A DNA stretch of 64,000 bases from Parerythrobacter lacustris (GTDB taxonomy: Bacteria > Pseudomonadota > Alphaproteobacteria > Sphingomonadales > Sphingomonadaceae): the NCBI RefSeq assembly GCF_024626475.1, contig NZ_JANKHH010000001.1:124001-188000 (forward strand), given 5' to 3'. The stretch's first letter is position 1; the number at the start of each line of letters is the position of its first letter. The position numbers were made by a program, and so were the translations under genes. This document shows, piece after piece, positions 56,396 to 64,000 of the stretch. The notes under the pieces are model-generated. The model did no database searches. It saw nothing but the letters and a program-made list of their open reading frames with translations, and was not told the DNA's origin.

Positions 56396-58534
56396 ATGAT
56401 CCGCACCCTTCTCGCCCTCGGCGTCAGCGCGACTGCGCTGGCGCTTGCTACCCCCGCCTTCGCCGAAGAGGCCGAAGCGAAGCCTGAAGAAGCCGTCGCC
56501 GCGCCGACCATGAGCTTCGGCACCTGGGGCTTCGACCCGGAGTACCTGTCCGAGGATATCGATCCGGGCGACGACTTCTTCGCCTATGCCAACCAGAAGT
56601 GGATCGATGCCAATCCGCTTCCCGCCGATCGCGCGCGCTTCGGCGCGTTCGACCTGCTGCGCGAGAAATCGACCTTCGACGTCAAGGCGGTGGTTGACGA
56701 ACTGACTGCGAAACCGGCCGTGGATCTGACCGGCAACGAACGGCGCATCGTCGATGCCTACAACGCCTTCCTCGATACCGATGCGATCGAGGCGGCCGGT
56801 CTTGCACCCCCGCAGCCCTATCTCGAGGCGATCGCCGGGGCGGATACGCTGGGCGAGCTGGTCACCCTGTGGGCCACTCCGGGCTACCCCTCGCCGGTCG
56901 GCGGGTTTGTCAGCGTCGATGCCAAGGAGCCGACCCGCTATTCGGTCTATGTCGGCAGCGGCGGTCTCGGCATGCCGGACCGCGAGTATTACTTCGACGA
57001 GAGCGAAAAGGGTCTGACGATCCGCAAGGCCTATATGGATTACCTGACCTTCCTGATGGGCGAAGCGGGCTATTCGGATGCTGCGGCCACCGCCAAGCAG
57101 GTCTATGATTTCGAGGATTCGATTGCGCGCAAGGTAACGTGGGACCGCGCCGTGCGCCGCAACCGCGACTTGACCTACACCGCGCTCACGCCCGAAGAGC
57201 TCGGCGGGCTGTCGGAATCCTTCCCGATCGCGGCGTTCCTTGCGACGAGCGGTTTCGGCACAACCGACCGGTTCATCGTCGGCGACATGCCTCCCTCGGC
57301 CGAGCGGATCGCCGAACTCGGCCTGTCGGAGGAAGTCGTGGCCAAGATCGGCGGCGGCACCCCCGCCATGCTCGAACTGCTGGCGGCGACTCCGCTGGAG
57401 GTGCTCAAGGCGTGGTCGATCAAGAGCTTCCTGTCGTCCAACGCCTCGGTTCTGCCCGCGCGGTTCGACCAAGCAAATTTCGCGTTCTTCGGCACCACGC
57501 TCAACGGGGTTCCCCAGCAGCGCGACCGGTGGAAACGCGCGATCGACGCGACCGAAGGCATGCTCGGCGAGCTGCTCGGCGCATCCTATGTCGAGCGCAA
57601 CTTCCCGCCGGAAAGCAAGGTGGCGATGGATGAACTCGTCGCCAACCTGCGCGTCGCGCTGGCGGAATCGCTCCGGGAAATCGACTGGATGAGCGAGGAA
57701 ACCAAGGTCGAGGCGATGGCCAAGCTCGACAGCTTCGACCCGAAGATCGGCTATCGCGACAATCTTGAGACCTACGAAGGCCTTGCGATCGTCGGGGGTA
57801 ACCCGCTGGCCAACAGCATGTCGGCGGCGAAATGGCAGGCGGCGGACAACCTCGCCAAGCTCGGCCAGCCGATCGACCGCACCGAATGGGGCATGCTGCC
57901 GCAGACGGTGAACGCCTATTACAACTCGACCAAGAACGAGATCGTCTTCCCCGCCGGGATCCTGCAGCAGCCGTTCTTCGGCAAGGATGCCGACATCGCG
58001 GTCAACTATGGCGCGATCGGCGGGGTGATCGGGCACGAAATGGGCCATGGCTTCGACGACCAGGGTTCGAAGTCGGACGCGTCGGGTGCGCTGCGCAACT
58101 GGTGGACCGACGCCGACCGCAAGGCGTTCGACGAGAAGGGCAATGCACTTGCCGCACAATACGGCACCTTCTGCCCGCTCGACGAGGGCACAACCTGCGT
58201 CAACGGCCGCCTTTCACTGGGCGAGAACATCGGCGATCTCGGAGGGCTGAGCATGGCCTACCGCGCCTACAAGCTGGCGACGGCGGGCAAGGAAGTCCCG
58301 GTGATCGACGGGCTGACCGGCGACCAGCGCTTCTTCCTCGCCTGGGCGCAGGTGTGGCGCGGGCAATACCGCGAGGACGCGCTGCGCTCGCAGATCCGCC
58401 AGGGTCCGCACAGCCCGACGCAATACCGCACCAACGGGATCGTGCGGAACCTCGACGAATGGTACGAAGCCTTCGGCGTCACCCCCGATGACGATCTCTA
58501 CCTGCCGCCGGAACAGCGCATCCGCATCTGGTAG
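56396..58534 (+). CDS. M13-family (neprilysin-like) zinc endopeptidase, exported
   Basis: A 712-residue peptidase with a signal peptide (LLALGVSATALALATPAFA). It has the M13 motifs in order: NPLPADRARFGAF, NAYYNSTKNEIVFPAGIL, HEMGHGFDDQGS with zinc ligands H547 and H551 and catalytic E548, and ENIGDLGG with the third ligand. The C-terminal RTNGIVRNLDEWYEAF is conserved. It probably degrades peptides in the periplasm. GGGAGA lies upstream of the ATG at 56396. It is closed by a strong terminator. Confidence 0.94.
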   Translation: MIRTLLALGVSATALALATPAFAEEAEAKPEEAVAAPTMSFGTWGFDPEYLSEDIDPGDDFFAYANQKWIDANPLPADRARFGAFDLLREKSTFDVKAVVDELTAKPAVDLTGNERRIVDAYNAFLDTDAIEAAGLAPPQPYLEAIAGADTLGELVTLWATPGYPSPVGGFVSVDAKEPTRYSVYVGSGGLGMPDREYYFDESEKGLTIRKAYMDYLTFLMGEAGYSDAAATAKQVYDFEDSIARKVTWDRAVRRNRDLTYTALTPEELGGLSESFPIAAFLATSGFGTTDRFIVGDMPPSAERIAELGLSEEVVAKIGGGTPAMLELLAATPLEVLKAWSIKSFLSSNASVLPARFDQANFAFFGTTLNGVPQQRDRWKRAIDATEGMLGELLGASYVERNFPPESKVAMDELVANLRVALAESLREIDWMSEETKVEAMAKLDSFDPKIGYRDNLETYEGLAIVGGNPLANSMSAAKWQAADNLAKLGQPIDRTEWGMLPQTVNAYYNSTKNEIVFPAGILQQPFFGKDADIAVNYGAIGGVIGHEMGHGFDDQGSKSDASGALRNWWTDADRKAFDEKGNALAAQYGTFCPLDEGTTCVNGRLSLGENIGDLGGLSMAYRAYKLATAGKEVPVIDGLTGDQRFFLAWAQVWRGQYREDALRSQIRQGPHSPTQYRTNGIVRNLDEWYEAFGVTPDDDLYLPPEQRIRIW

Positions 58535-58557
58535 AACTCGCAGGACAACTGACAGAG

Positions 58558-58588
58558 GCGCCCCTTCGCATGCGAAGGGGCGCTTTTT
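58558..58588 (+). terminator. Rho-independent terminator after the M13 peptidase gene
   Basis: A perfect 11-base stem, GCGCCCCTTCG with CGAAGGGGCGC around CATG, followed by five T residues. It starts 23 bases after the M13 stop, on the same strand, and separates it from uppP, which starts 59 bases later. Confidence 0.93.
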
Positions 58589-58646
58589 GCTGCCGGTTTC
58601 CGGTTTGCATTTGACTTGGCCGGGTGAGGCGGCATGAGGCGCAGCC

Positions 58647-59450
58647 ATGAGTGAAACCATGACCGCCATCATCCTCGGCATCGTCGAGGGGCTGACCGAA
58701 TTTCTGCCCGTTTCCTCCACCGGGCACCTGATCCTCGCGACCGAACTGCTTGGCTTCGACCAGGCCGACTGGGAGGTGTTCAACATCGCGATCCAGCCGG
58801 CCGCGATCCTCGCGATCGTGGTGCTCTACTGGCGCACCTTCTGGGATGTCGCCAAGGGGCTGTTCGGGTTCGAGCAGGGCGCGATAAATTTCGTGCGCAA
58901 TCTGCTGGTCGCGTTCTTCCCGGCGGTCCTGCTCGGCCTGGCGCTGGGCGACGTCATCGAGACCATGCTCGGCAACGCGGCGCTGGTGTGCTGGACGCTG
59001 ATCATCGGCGGTTTTGCCATCCTTGCGATCGAGCGCTGGGCCAATCCTCCTGCGACCGGGCCGGGTGTCGCCGGAGTCCCGCTGCGCACCGCCGTCCTGA
59101 TCGGGATCGTGCAGTGCCTTGCGATGATTCCCGGGGTCAGCCGCTCGGGCGCGACGATCCTCGGCGCAATGGCGTTCGGGGTCGACCGCAAGACGGCGGC
59201 GGAGTTCAGCTTCTTCCTCGCCGTGCCGACTTTGAGCGGTGCGACCGTCTACCAGCTCTACAAGCACGGCGCCGGGCTGACCGCAGACGATTACCAGCTG
59301 ATCGGCATCGGTTCGGTCGTCGGCTTCGTGGTCGCGCTGGTGGTGGTGAAGCTGTTCGTCGAGATCGTCACCCGGATCGGCTTCGCGCCCTTCGCCTGGT
59401 ACCGGATCGTGGTGGGGGCCGCAGGCCTGGTCTGGCTGGCGATGCGCTGA
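58647..59450 (+). CDS. uppP: undecaprenyl-diphosphatase
   Basis: A 267-residue integral membrane phosphatase that recycles undecaprenyl diphosphate for peptidoglycan and polysaccharide synthesis. The N-terminal motif EGLTEFLPVSSTGHLIL and the second motif PGVSRSGATILGAM carry the active residues. About eight hydrophobic segments. This fits the other cell-wall genes in the window. The ATG at 58647 is the expected start. Confidence 0.95.
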   Translation: MSETMTAIILGIVEGLTEFLPVSSTGHLILATELLGFDQADWEVFNIAIQPAAILAIVVLYWRTFWDVAKGLFGFEQGAINFVRNLLVAFFPAVLLGLALGDVIETMLGNAALVCWTLIIGGFAILAIERWANPPATGPGVAGVPLRTAVLIGIVQCLAMIPGVSRSGATILGAMAFGVDRKTAAEFSFFLAVPTLSGATVYQLYKHGAGLTADDYQLIGIGSVVGFVVALVVVKLFVEIVTRIGFAPFAWYRIVVGAAGLVWLAMR

Positions 59451-59521
59451 GGAGCGGACAAGGAACAAAGCGGCGCTTTCCGGATTGATCCTGCGACGAC
59501 AATTTTCGGATACCGACAGAA

Positions 59522-59803
59522 ATGGGCTTGCTCTTGCTCCTGCTGGTCGGAGCCGTGTTTGGCTGGCTTGCGTCGATCATGACGCAGCCCGCCGAGAGCG
59601 GCGACGACCCTGTTCTCATCGCCAGCGGCGCGGTGAGCGCGGTAGTGGCCGGCCTGGCGGTCTATGACGGTTCGGCGATGACCGGCCTCAGCCCGCAGGC
59701 CTTCATCGCGGCGGCATTGGCCAGCGCGATCGTGATTGCCAGCGTGGTTTCGATCCGGCGCACGTGGGACGGCACCGGCGATGACCGCTCGCGCAATCGC
59801 TGA
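59522..59803 (+). CDS. small membrane protein, hypothetical
   Basis: A 93-residue protein with three hydrophobic segments (LLLLLLVGAVFGWLASIM, then about residues 33-48 and 58-80). The N-terminal GAVFGWLAS and alanine-rich centre recall GlsB/YeaQ/YmgE-type small membrane proteins, but the match is weak. It ends with a polar, basic tail (RRTWDGTGDDRSRNR). Its stop lies 3 bases from that of the convergent phhA gene. Confidence 0.6.
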   Translation: MGLLLLLLVGAVFGWLASIMTQPAESGDDPVLIASGAVSAVVAGLAVYDGSAMTGLSPQAFIAAALASAIVIASVVSIRRTWDGTGDDRSRNR

Positions 59804-59806
59804 GGG

Positions 59807-60748
59807 CTACACCGGCTTCGCGCCGCTCCCCCGACCGCCGCGCAGAAGATATTCCTGCGTGCCCCGGTCATACACATTGTCGACGTCGATCACCGCCGTG
59901 TTGGCATAGGTGAAGCTCGGCCCGAGGCTGCGATACAGCCGGTCGAAATCGCGCTCGACCGTCTGCCGGAACAGATCCTCGAAACTCTCGATCACGAAAT
60001 AGGTCGGCTGAAGGTCGCTGATCACATAGTCGGTGCGCATCACCCGATCGACGTTGAGCATGATCCGGTTGGGGCTGCGTGCCTCGACCGAATAGACCGC
60101 TTCGGTCGGCCCCGACAGGACGCCCGCCCCATAGGCGCGCAGGTCCTTCCCCTGCTCGAGGATCAGCCCGAATTCGACCGTATACCAATAGAGTGCGCCG
60201 AGCGCCTTCAGGTGGTTGTAGCGCATCGCCTTCCACCCGGCCTTGCCGTATTCCTGCATGTAATCGGCGAACACCGGATCAGTCAGCATCGGCACATGGC
60301 CGAACACGTCGTGGAACACGTCGGGTTCCTGAATGTAGTCGAAGGTCTCGCGCGTGCGGATAAAGTTGCCTGCCGGGAAGCGGCGGTTGGCCAGATGCCA
60401 GAAGAACACGTGATCGGGGATCAGCATCGGCACCGGCACCACGCTCCATCCGGTCAGCGCGGACAGATCCTCGCTCAGTCGGCCGAATTCGGGCACCCCG
60501 CCGCGATTGAGGTCAAGCTTCTCCAGCCCCGCCATGAAAGCGCTCGCCGCGCGGCCCGGCAGCACATCCATCTGCCGCGCGAACAGATCGTTCCAGATCG
60601 CATCGTCTTCCGATGTATAGGCGGTTTGCTTCGGCTCGAGCCAGTCATGGCCGACATGCGCGGGTTTCTTGAGCGGAGCGGTAAAGACATCCGCTGGCAA
60701 TTCGGGCAGGACACTGAAATCCTGTGCGGGCTGTGCTGTGGTGGCCAT
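59807..60748 (-). CDS. phhA: phenylalanine 4-monooxygenase
   Basis: A 313-residue pterin-dependent aromatic amino-acid hydroxylase that makes tyrosine from phenylalanine using tetrahydropterin, iron and oxygen. Iron ligands are H146 and H151 in PDVFHDVFGHVPML and E192 in YWYTVEFGL. The start ATG at 60746-60748 gives a typical bacterial N-terminus without the regulatory domain of the animal enzyme. No pterin carbinolamine dehydratase gene is adjacent. It is divergent from ppk2, with about 58 bases between. Confidence 0.95.
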   Translation of the reverse strand: MATTAQPAQDFSVLPELPADVFTAPLKKPAHVGHDWLEPKQTAYTSEDDAIWNDLFARQMDVLPGRAASAFMAGLEKLDLNRGGVPEFGRLSEDLSALTGWSVVPVPMLIPDHVFFWHLANRRFPAGNFIRTRETFDYIQEPDVFHDVFGHVPMLTDPVFADYMQEYGKAGWKAMRYNHLKALGALYWYTVEFGLILEQGKDLRAYGAGVLSGPTEAVYSVEARSPNRIMLNVDRVMRTDYVISDLQPTYFVIESFEDLFRQTVERDFDRLYRSLGPSFTYANTAVIDVDNVYDRGTQEYLLRGGRGSGAKPV

Positions 60749-60806
60749 AGTTTCAATTGTTACCAATAGCAGGCTGAAGCAAGGCTGACAAATGCAGGAG
60801 GTGCGC

Positions 60807-61586
60807 TTGGCGAAGATCAAAGGCAAGGAATACGATGCGCTGCTCGAGCCGATGGAGCAGGAACTGGTGGGCGTCGCGCGCTGGGCCCGGGCAAGCGGCG
60901 CGCGTATTTGCGTCATCTTCGAAGGGCGCGATACGGCGGGCAAGGGCGGCGCGATCCGCGCGGTGAGCGAGCGGCTCAATCCGCGCCAGTGCCGGGTGGT
61001 CGCGCTGAGCAAGCCGAGCGAGGAAGAACGGACCCAGTGGTACTTCCAGCGTTACGTCCGGCACCTGCCCTCGGCGGGCGAGATCGTGCTGTTCGACCGC
61101 AGCTGGTACAACCGTGCCGGGGTGGAGAAGGTGATGGGTTACGCCAGCGACGAGCAGGTCGAGCGCTTCCTCGTCGATGCGCCGCATTTCGAGCGGATGC
61201 TGGTCGACGACGGCATACTGCTGTTCAAATACTGGCTCGCCACCGACCAGGCCGAACAGGAGGAACGGCTCGCCGAACGGCTGGAGGACCCGCTCAAGCG
61301 CTGGAAGCTCTCGCCGATCGACCTTGCCGCGCGCGAGCGATATCAGGCCTATACCGATGCGCGCGAAGCGATGCTCGCGGCGACGCATACCGATTTCGCG
61401 CCGTGGACGCTGGTCGATTTCAACGACCAGAAACGCGGGCGGCTGACGCTGATCCGCGACCTGCTCGACCGCTTGCCGGATACGCATGTCGAGGACGAGC
61501 CGCTCGATTTTCCGGCGCTGGGGCATGCACCGCTGCACGAAACCTATGGCGCGATCGAACCGATCCCCGGCTATCCGCGAGACTGA
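60807..61586 (+). CDS. ppk2: polyphosphate kinase 2
   Basis: A 259-residue PPK2. It transfers phosphate between polyphosphate and nucleotides. Walker A is GRDTAGKGG (residues 40-48), Walker B is EIVLFDRSWYNRAGVE, and the lid motif TDQAEQEERLAER follows. The start is read as TTG at 60807 because AGGAGG lies 5 bases upstream; an in-frame ATG at 60792 lies just before that site. It is a one-domain version. Its stop lies 3 bases from that of the convergent dehydratase-like gene. Confidence 0.92.
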   Translation: MAKIKGKEYDALLEPMEQELVGVARWARASGARICVIFEGRDTAGKGGAIRAVSERLNPRQCRVVALSKPSEEERTQWYFQRYVRHLPSAGEIVLFDRSWYNRAGVEKVMGYASDEQVERFLVDAPHFERMLVDDGILLFKYWLATDQAEQEERLAERLEDPLKRWKLSPIDLAARERYQAYTDAREAMLAATHTDFAPWTLVDFNDQKRGRLTLIRDLLDRLPDTHVEDEPLDFPALGHAPLHETYGAIEPIPGYPRD

Positions 61587-61589
61587 ACC

Positions 61590-62444
61590 TCAGGCGAGCG
61601 CCGCGCTCGCCTTCATTGTCTGCCGGCCGTCGGAAGCGAAAGCGCCGAGCTCGATGCCTCCTGCGGCGGCGCGCATGGCAAGGTGCAGCGGTTCGCCGCA
61701 GATCGCCGGGCTCACCGCCCGGAAGCTGAAGCTCGCCAGGGCATTGTCGCCATGCGTTTCTGCGGCGAGCTTGAGCAAAAGGCTGGCGATCAGCGGGCCG
61801 TGGACCACCAGGCCGCGATAGCGCTCGACGCCTTTCGCATAGGGTAGATCGTAATGGATCCGGTGGCTGTTGAAAGTCAGCGCGGAGTAGCGGAACAGCA
61901 GCGTCTCCGATGGCACAAGCGTGGTAGCCGCGTCCCACTCGTCTTCGGCGAACTCGCGCTCGCCCGGTTCCGGCGGGGATGGCGGCGCGTCGGGTGCGGC
62001 TGCTTCGCGATAGACCAGCGTCTGTACCTCGCGCACTGCATCGACCCCGTCGGCACGAGTCAGATGCTCGACCTCGACGAAGGCGAGATTGCCGCTGCTG
62101 CCGGGTTTCTCGGCCACCGAGTGCAACGTGCTCGTGCGCTCGATCCGCTGAGCGACACTGACCGGGTGCAGGAACGCGATGTCGCTCCCCGCCCACATCC
62201 GGCGCGGTAGGGGGATCGGGGGGAACAGGCTGTCCGGGCTGTCGCTGCGCTTTGGATGCCCGTCCTCGCCGAGTTCGGCCGTCGCCGCCTGCGGCGTGCA
62301 GAGCGCGAAGTGGATGCCCTGCGGCAGCGCGCCGTGGCCGGAGATGTCGCGGTCGAAGGTTGCCAGCCACCGCGCAGCAAGCGCCCGGTCGACGATATCG
62401 GTCTGGACCTGCTGCCGCCCGATCCATGCATCCCACGCCCCCAT
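61590..62444 (-). CDS. MaoC/FAS1-type acyl-CoA dehydratase-like protein
   Basis: A 284-residue double hotdog protein. The N-terminal half has the FAS1-like dehydratase pattern (RRMWAGSDIAFLHPV, then LAFVEVEHLTRADG). The C-terminal half has FRYSALTFNSHRIHYDLPYA, then GLVVHGPLIASLLL, typical of mesaconyl-CoA-hydratase-like enzymes with a catalytic N/H and H. It probably hydrates an unsaturated acyl-CoA. It begins by overlapping the thiolase stop (ATGA) and follows the CaiB/BaiF transferase on the same strand, so the three form an operon. Confidence 0.82.
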   Translation of the reverse strand: MGAWDAWIGRQQVQTDIVDRALAARWLATFDRDISGHGALPQGIHFALCTPQAATAELGEDGHPKRSDSPDSLFPPIPLPRRMWAGSDIAFLHPVSVAQRIERTSTLHSVAEKPGSSGNLAFVEVEHLTRADGVDAVREVQTLVYREAAAPDAPPSPPEPGEREFAEDEWDAATTLVPSETLLFRYSALTFNSHRIHYDLPYAKGVERYRGLVVHGPLIASLLLKLAAETHGDNALASFSFRAVSPAICGEPLHLAMRAAAGGIELGAFASDGRQTMKASAALA

Positions 62445-63688
62445 CAGGCGGCGCGTTCGAAGATCGCCGCCATGCCCTGCCCGCCGCCGATGCACATCGT
62501 CTCGAGCCCATAGCGCGCGCCGCGGCGGTGCATCTCGTGCGCCATGTCGGCGAGGATACGCCCGCCGGTCGCGCCGATCGGATGGCCGAGCGAAATGCCC
62601 GAGCCGTTGACGTTGAGCAGGTCCATCCGGCTGTCGTCGTCCGACCAGCCCCAGCCCCTGAGCACCGCGAGCGCCTGCGGGGCGAAGGCCTCGTTCAATT
62701 CGACCATCTCGATATCGCTCCAGCCCATGCCGGTACGCGCGAACAGGCGCTCGACTGCCGGGACCGGGCCGATGCCCATCCGGCTGGGGTCGCAGCCTGC
62801 CGCCGCCCAGCCGGTGAACCACAGCATCGGGGTGAGGCCCAGCTCCTCGACCTTGTCTTCCGCCACCACCAGGCAGGCGGCGGCGGCATCGTTCTGCTGG
62901 CTCGCATTGCCCGCGGTGACGATGGCATCGGGATCGCGCTTGAGATCGATCGCGCGCAACGCGCCCAGCGTCTCCATGCTGGCGTCGGGGCGGAAGCCCT
63001 CGTCCTCTGTGAAAATGACCGGATCGCCCTTCTTCTGCGGGATCGCCACCGGCACGATCTGCTCGTCGAACCGGCCCTGGTCCCACGCGGCGGTGGCGTT
63101 GCGGTGCGACCGTACGGCGAAGGCATCGGCCTGCTCGCGGGTGATGCCGTAGTCCTTGGAGAGGTTCTCCGCCGTCTCGATCATCCCGGTGATAACCCCG
63201 AAGCGTTCGATCGGCTGGCTCATCAGCCGCCCGCGCGTCAGCCGGTCCCACAGCACCATGTCGCCCATCCGCGCACCGTGCCGCGCGGTGGTGGTGTAAT
63301 GCTCGACGTTGGACATGCTCTCGACCCCGCCGGCGACGACGCAATCGGCCGCCCCGGTCTGCACCATCATCGCCGCATTGACGATCGCCTGCAGGCCCGA
63401 ACCGCAGCGCCGGTCGACCTGGTAGCCGGGCACTTCCAGCGGCAGGCCGGCGGCGAGCCAGCTCCAGTGGCCGATGGCGGGGGCTTCGCCGCTGCCGTAG
63501 CCCTGGCTGAAGACGACATCGTCGACTCGTTCGGGATCGACCCCGCTACGCTCGATCAGCGCCTTCAGGATCACCGCGCCCAGCGCCCCGGCTTCGAGCG
63601 GTGCGAGCGTGCCGAGATAGCGCCCGACTGGCGTGCGGAGCGGCGAGCAGATGGCGACGCGTCTGAGTACGAGATTGCCTGACACCAT
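62444..63688 (-). CDS. acetyl-CoA acetyltransferase / thiolase, second copy
   Basis: A 414-residue thiolase distinct from the one at 50481. The acyl-enzyme cysteine is C95 in QVDRRCGSGLQ, and the active-site blocks are NVNGSGISLGHPIGATGGR and CIGGGQG. It condenses or cleaves 3-ketoacyl-CoA. GGAGGT lies 7 bases upstream of the ATG at 63686-63688, and the palindromic repeat at 63700 ends at this site. It is part of a CoA-ester degradation operon. Confidence 0.92.
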   Translation of the reverse strand: MVSGNLVLRRVAICSPLRTPVGRYLGTLAPLEAGALGAVILKALIERSGVDPERVDDVVFSQGYGSGEAPAIGHWSWLAAGLPLEVPGYQVDRRCGSGLQAIVNAAMMVQTGAADCVVAGGVESMSNVEHYTTTARHGARMGDMVLWDRLTRGRLMSQPIERFGVITGMIETAENLSKDYGITREQADAFAVRSHRNATAAWDQGRFDEQIVPVAIPQKKGDPVIFTEDEGFRPDASMETLGALRAIDLKRDPDAIVTAGNASQQNDAAAACLVVAEDKVEELGLTPMLWFTGWAAAGCDPSRMGIGPVPAVERLFARTGMGWSDIEMVELNEAFAPQALAVLRGWGWSDDDSRMDLLNVNGSGISLGHPIGATGGRILADMAHEMHRRGARYGLETMCIGGGQGMAAIFERAA

Positions 63689-63699
63689 AGTATCTACCT

Positions 63700-63791
63700 C
63701 CGTTCGCCCTGAGCTTGTCGAAGGGCCGTCCTTGTTTCTCTCCCGCGTCCCATGAAGAAGGACAGTGCTTCGACAAGCTCAGCACGAACGG
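63700..63791. repeat. palindromic intergenic repeat before the second thiolase
   Basis: Left arm 63700-63733 (starting CCGTTCGCCCTGAGCTTGTC) and right arm 63758-63791 (reverse complement with a few changes, starting AAGGACAGTGCTTCGACAAG). Related GAGCTTGTCGAAG palindromes are known between genes in sphingomonads and other bacteria. It lies between the CoA-transferase and thiolase genes of one operon, and its left end touches the thiolase's ribosome site. Confidence 0.85.
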
Positions 63792-63797
63792 GTGTGG

Positions 63798-64000
63798 TTA
63801 CATGTCGCTCAAAGCCACCGTCCCCGCGTCCACCAACTTGGCAATGGCACCTGAAGACAAGCCAAGGCGCTGCGCCAGAACTTCCTCGCTGTGCTGGCCA
63901 AGATAGGGGGCCGGGGCCGGGTCGCCCGGTTCGTGGCCGTGGCGCTTCGCGAAGCTGCGGGTGGCGGGATAGGCGAAGCCGCTGGGGTTGGCGGGGGAGG
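63798..64000 (-). CDS. CaiB/BaiF CoA-transferase C-terminus (partial)
   Basis: The stop TAA is at 63798-63800 and the frame is open to the right edge of the window. The visible C-terminal 67 residues read ...PYLGQHSEEVLAQRLG...AGTVALSDM, the usual end of family III CoA-transferases (GQHTEEVL and a terminal A-G-x-V-A). The start lies beyond the window. It probably moves CoA onto an acid that the following thiolase and dehydratase process. Confidence 0.85.
   Translation of the reverse strand, partial: SPANPSGFAYPATRSFAKRHGHEPGDPAPAPYLGQHSEEVLAQRLGLSSGAIAKLVDAGTVALSDM

Overview
The window looks like ordinary chromosomal DNA of a GC-rich alphaproteobacterium in the order Sphingomonadales, most likely the Erythrobacteraceae (Erythrobacter, Qipengyuania or Altererythrobacter type). 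The call rests on protein families and gene orders: DUF3576-leuS-lptE-holA, rnd-lptC-lptA, a short poly-3-hydroxybutyrate gene set, small proteins ending in an SFPASDPP motif, and exosortase-A-type exopolysaccharide genes. No rRNA, tRNA, CRISPR array, transposase, integrase or phage gene was seen. Genes are packed tightly with many ATGA/GTGA overlaps, and GTG and TTG starts are common.

Layout. 0-8.6 kb: a TauE/SafE permease, a DUF1223 secreted protein, agmatine deiminase, an M28 peptidase, then glnE, a Bcp-type peroxiredoxin and a ferritin-like DUF455 protein. 8.6-13.1 kb: an M23 peptidase closed by a strong terminator, then an acyl-CoA synthetase / cytochrome P450 / SDR operon. 13.5-16 kb: a YqiJ-like protein and a flotillin. 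16-20 kb: a GT14-like glycosyltransferase, galU and murA. 20-25.2 kb: small regulators and membrane proteins, an AraC regulator, phaB and an outer-membrane-like hypothetical. 25.5-30.1 kb: DUF3576, leuS, lptE, holA. 30.1-32.9 kb: an exported small protein, a PilZ protein and a divergent membrane-anchored winged-helix protein. 32.9-35.5 kb: lptA, lptC, rnd, ung. 35.5-44.8 kb: a crotonase, a class A acid phosphatase, a porin, gltD and gltB. 45-49.8 kb: a low-complexity membrane protein, an exosortase-A-associated glycosyltransferase, a short membrane protein and an O-glycosylation ligase-like protein. 49.9-64 kb: MaoC hydratase, thiolase, lipoprotein, DUF4126, phaZ, an ABC exporter, an M13 peptidase, uppP, phenylalanine hydroxylase, PPK2, a dehydratase-like protein, a second thiolase and the end of a CaiB/BaiF CoA-transferase.

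Themes. Nitrogen assimilation (gltBD, glnE), envelope building (murA, uppP, lptA/C/E, galU, surface polysaccharide genes), acyl-CoA and polyhydroxybutyrate metabolism (phaB, phaZ, two thiolases, two hydratases, CoA ligase and transferase) and phosphate handling (acid phosphatase, PPK2) dominate.

The most unusual structures are non-coding. Five long inverted-repeat elements of four types sit in intergenic gaps; one type occurs twice with arms of about 35 bases. Convergent gene pairs either share a CTAG double stop (three cases) or are separated by exactly 3 bases (four cases). I found no clear new defence or mobile system. The best candidates for undescribed biology are the PilZ / membrane winged-helix locus and the short gene overlapping the polysaccharide ligase.
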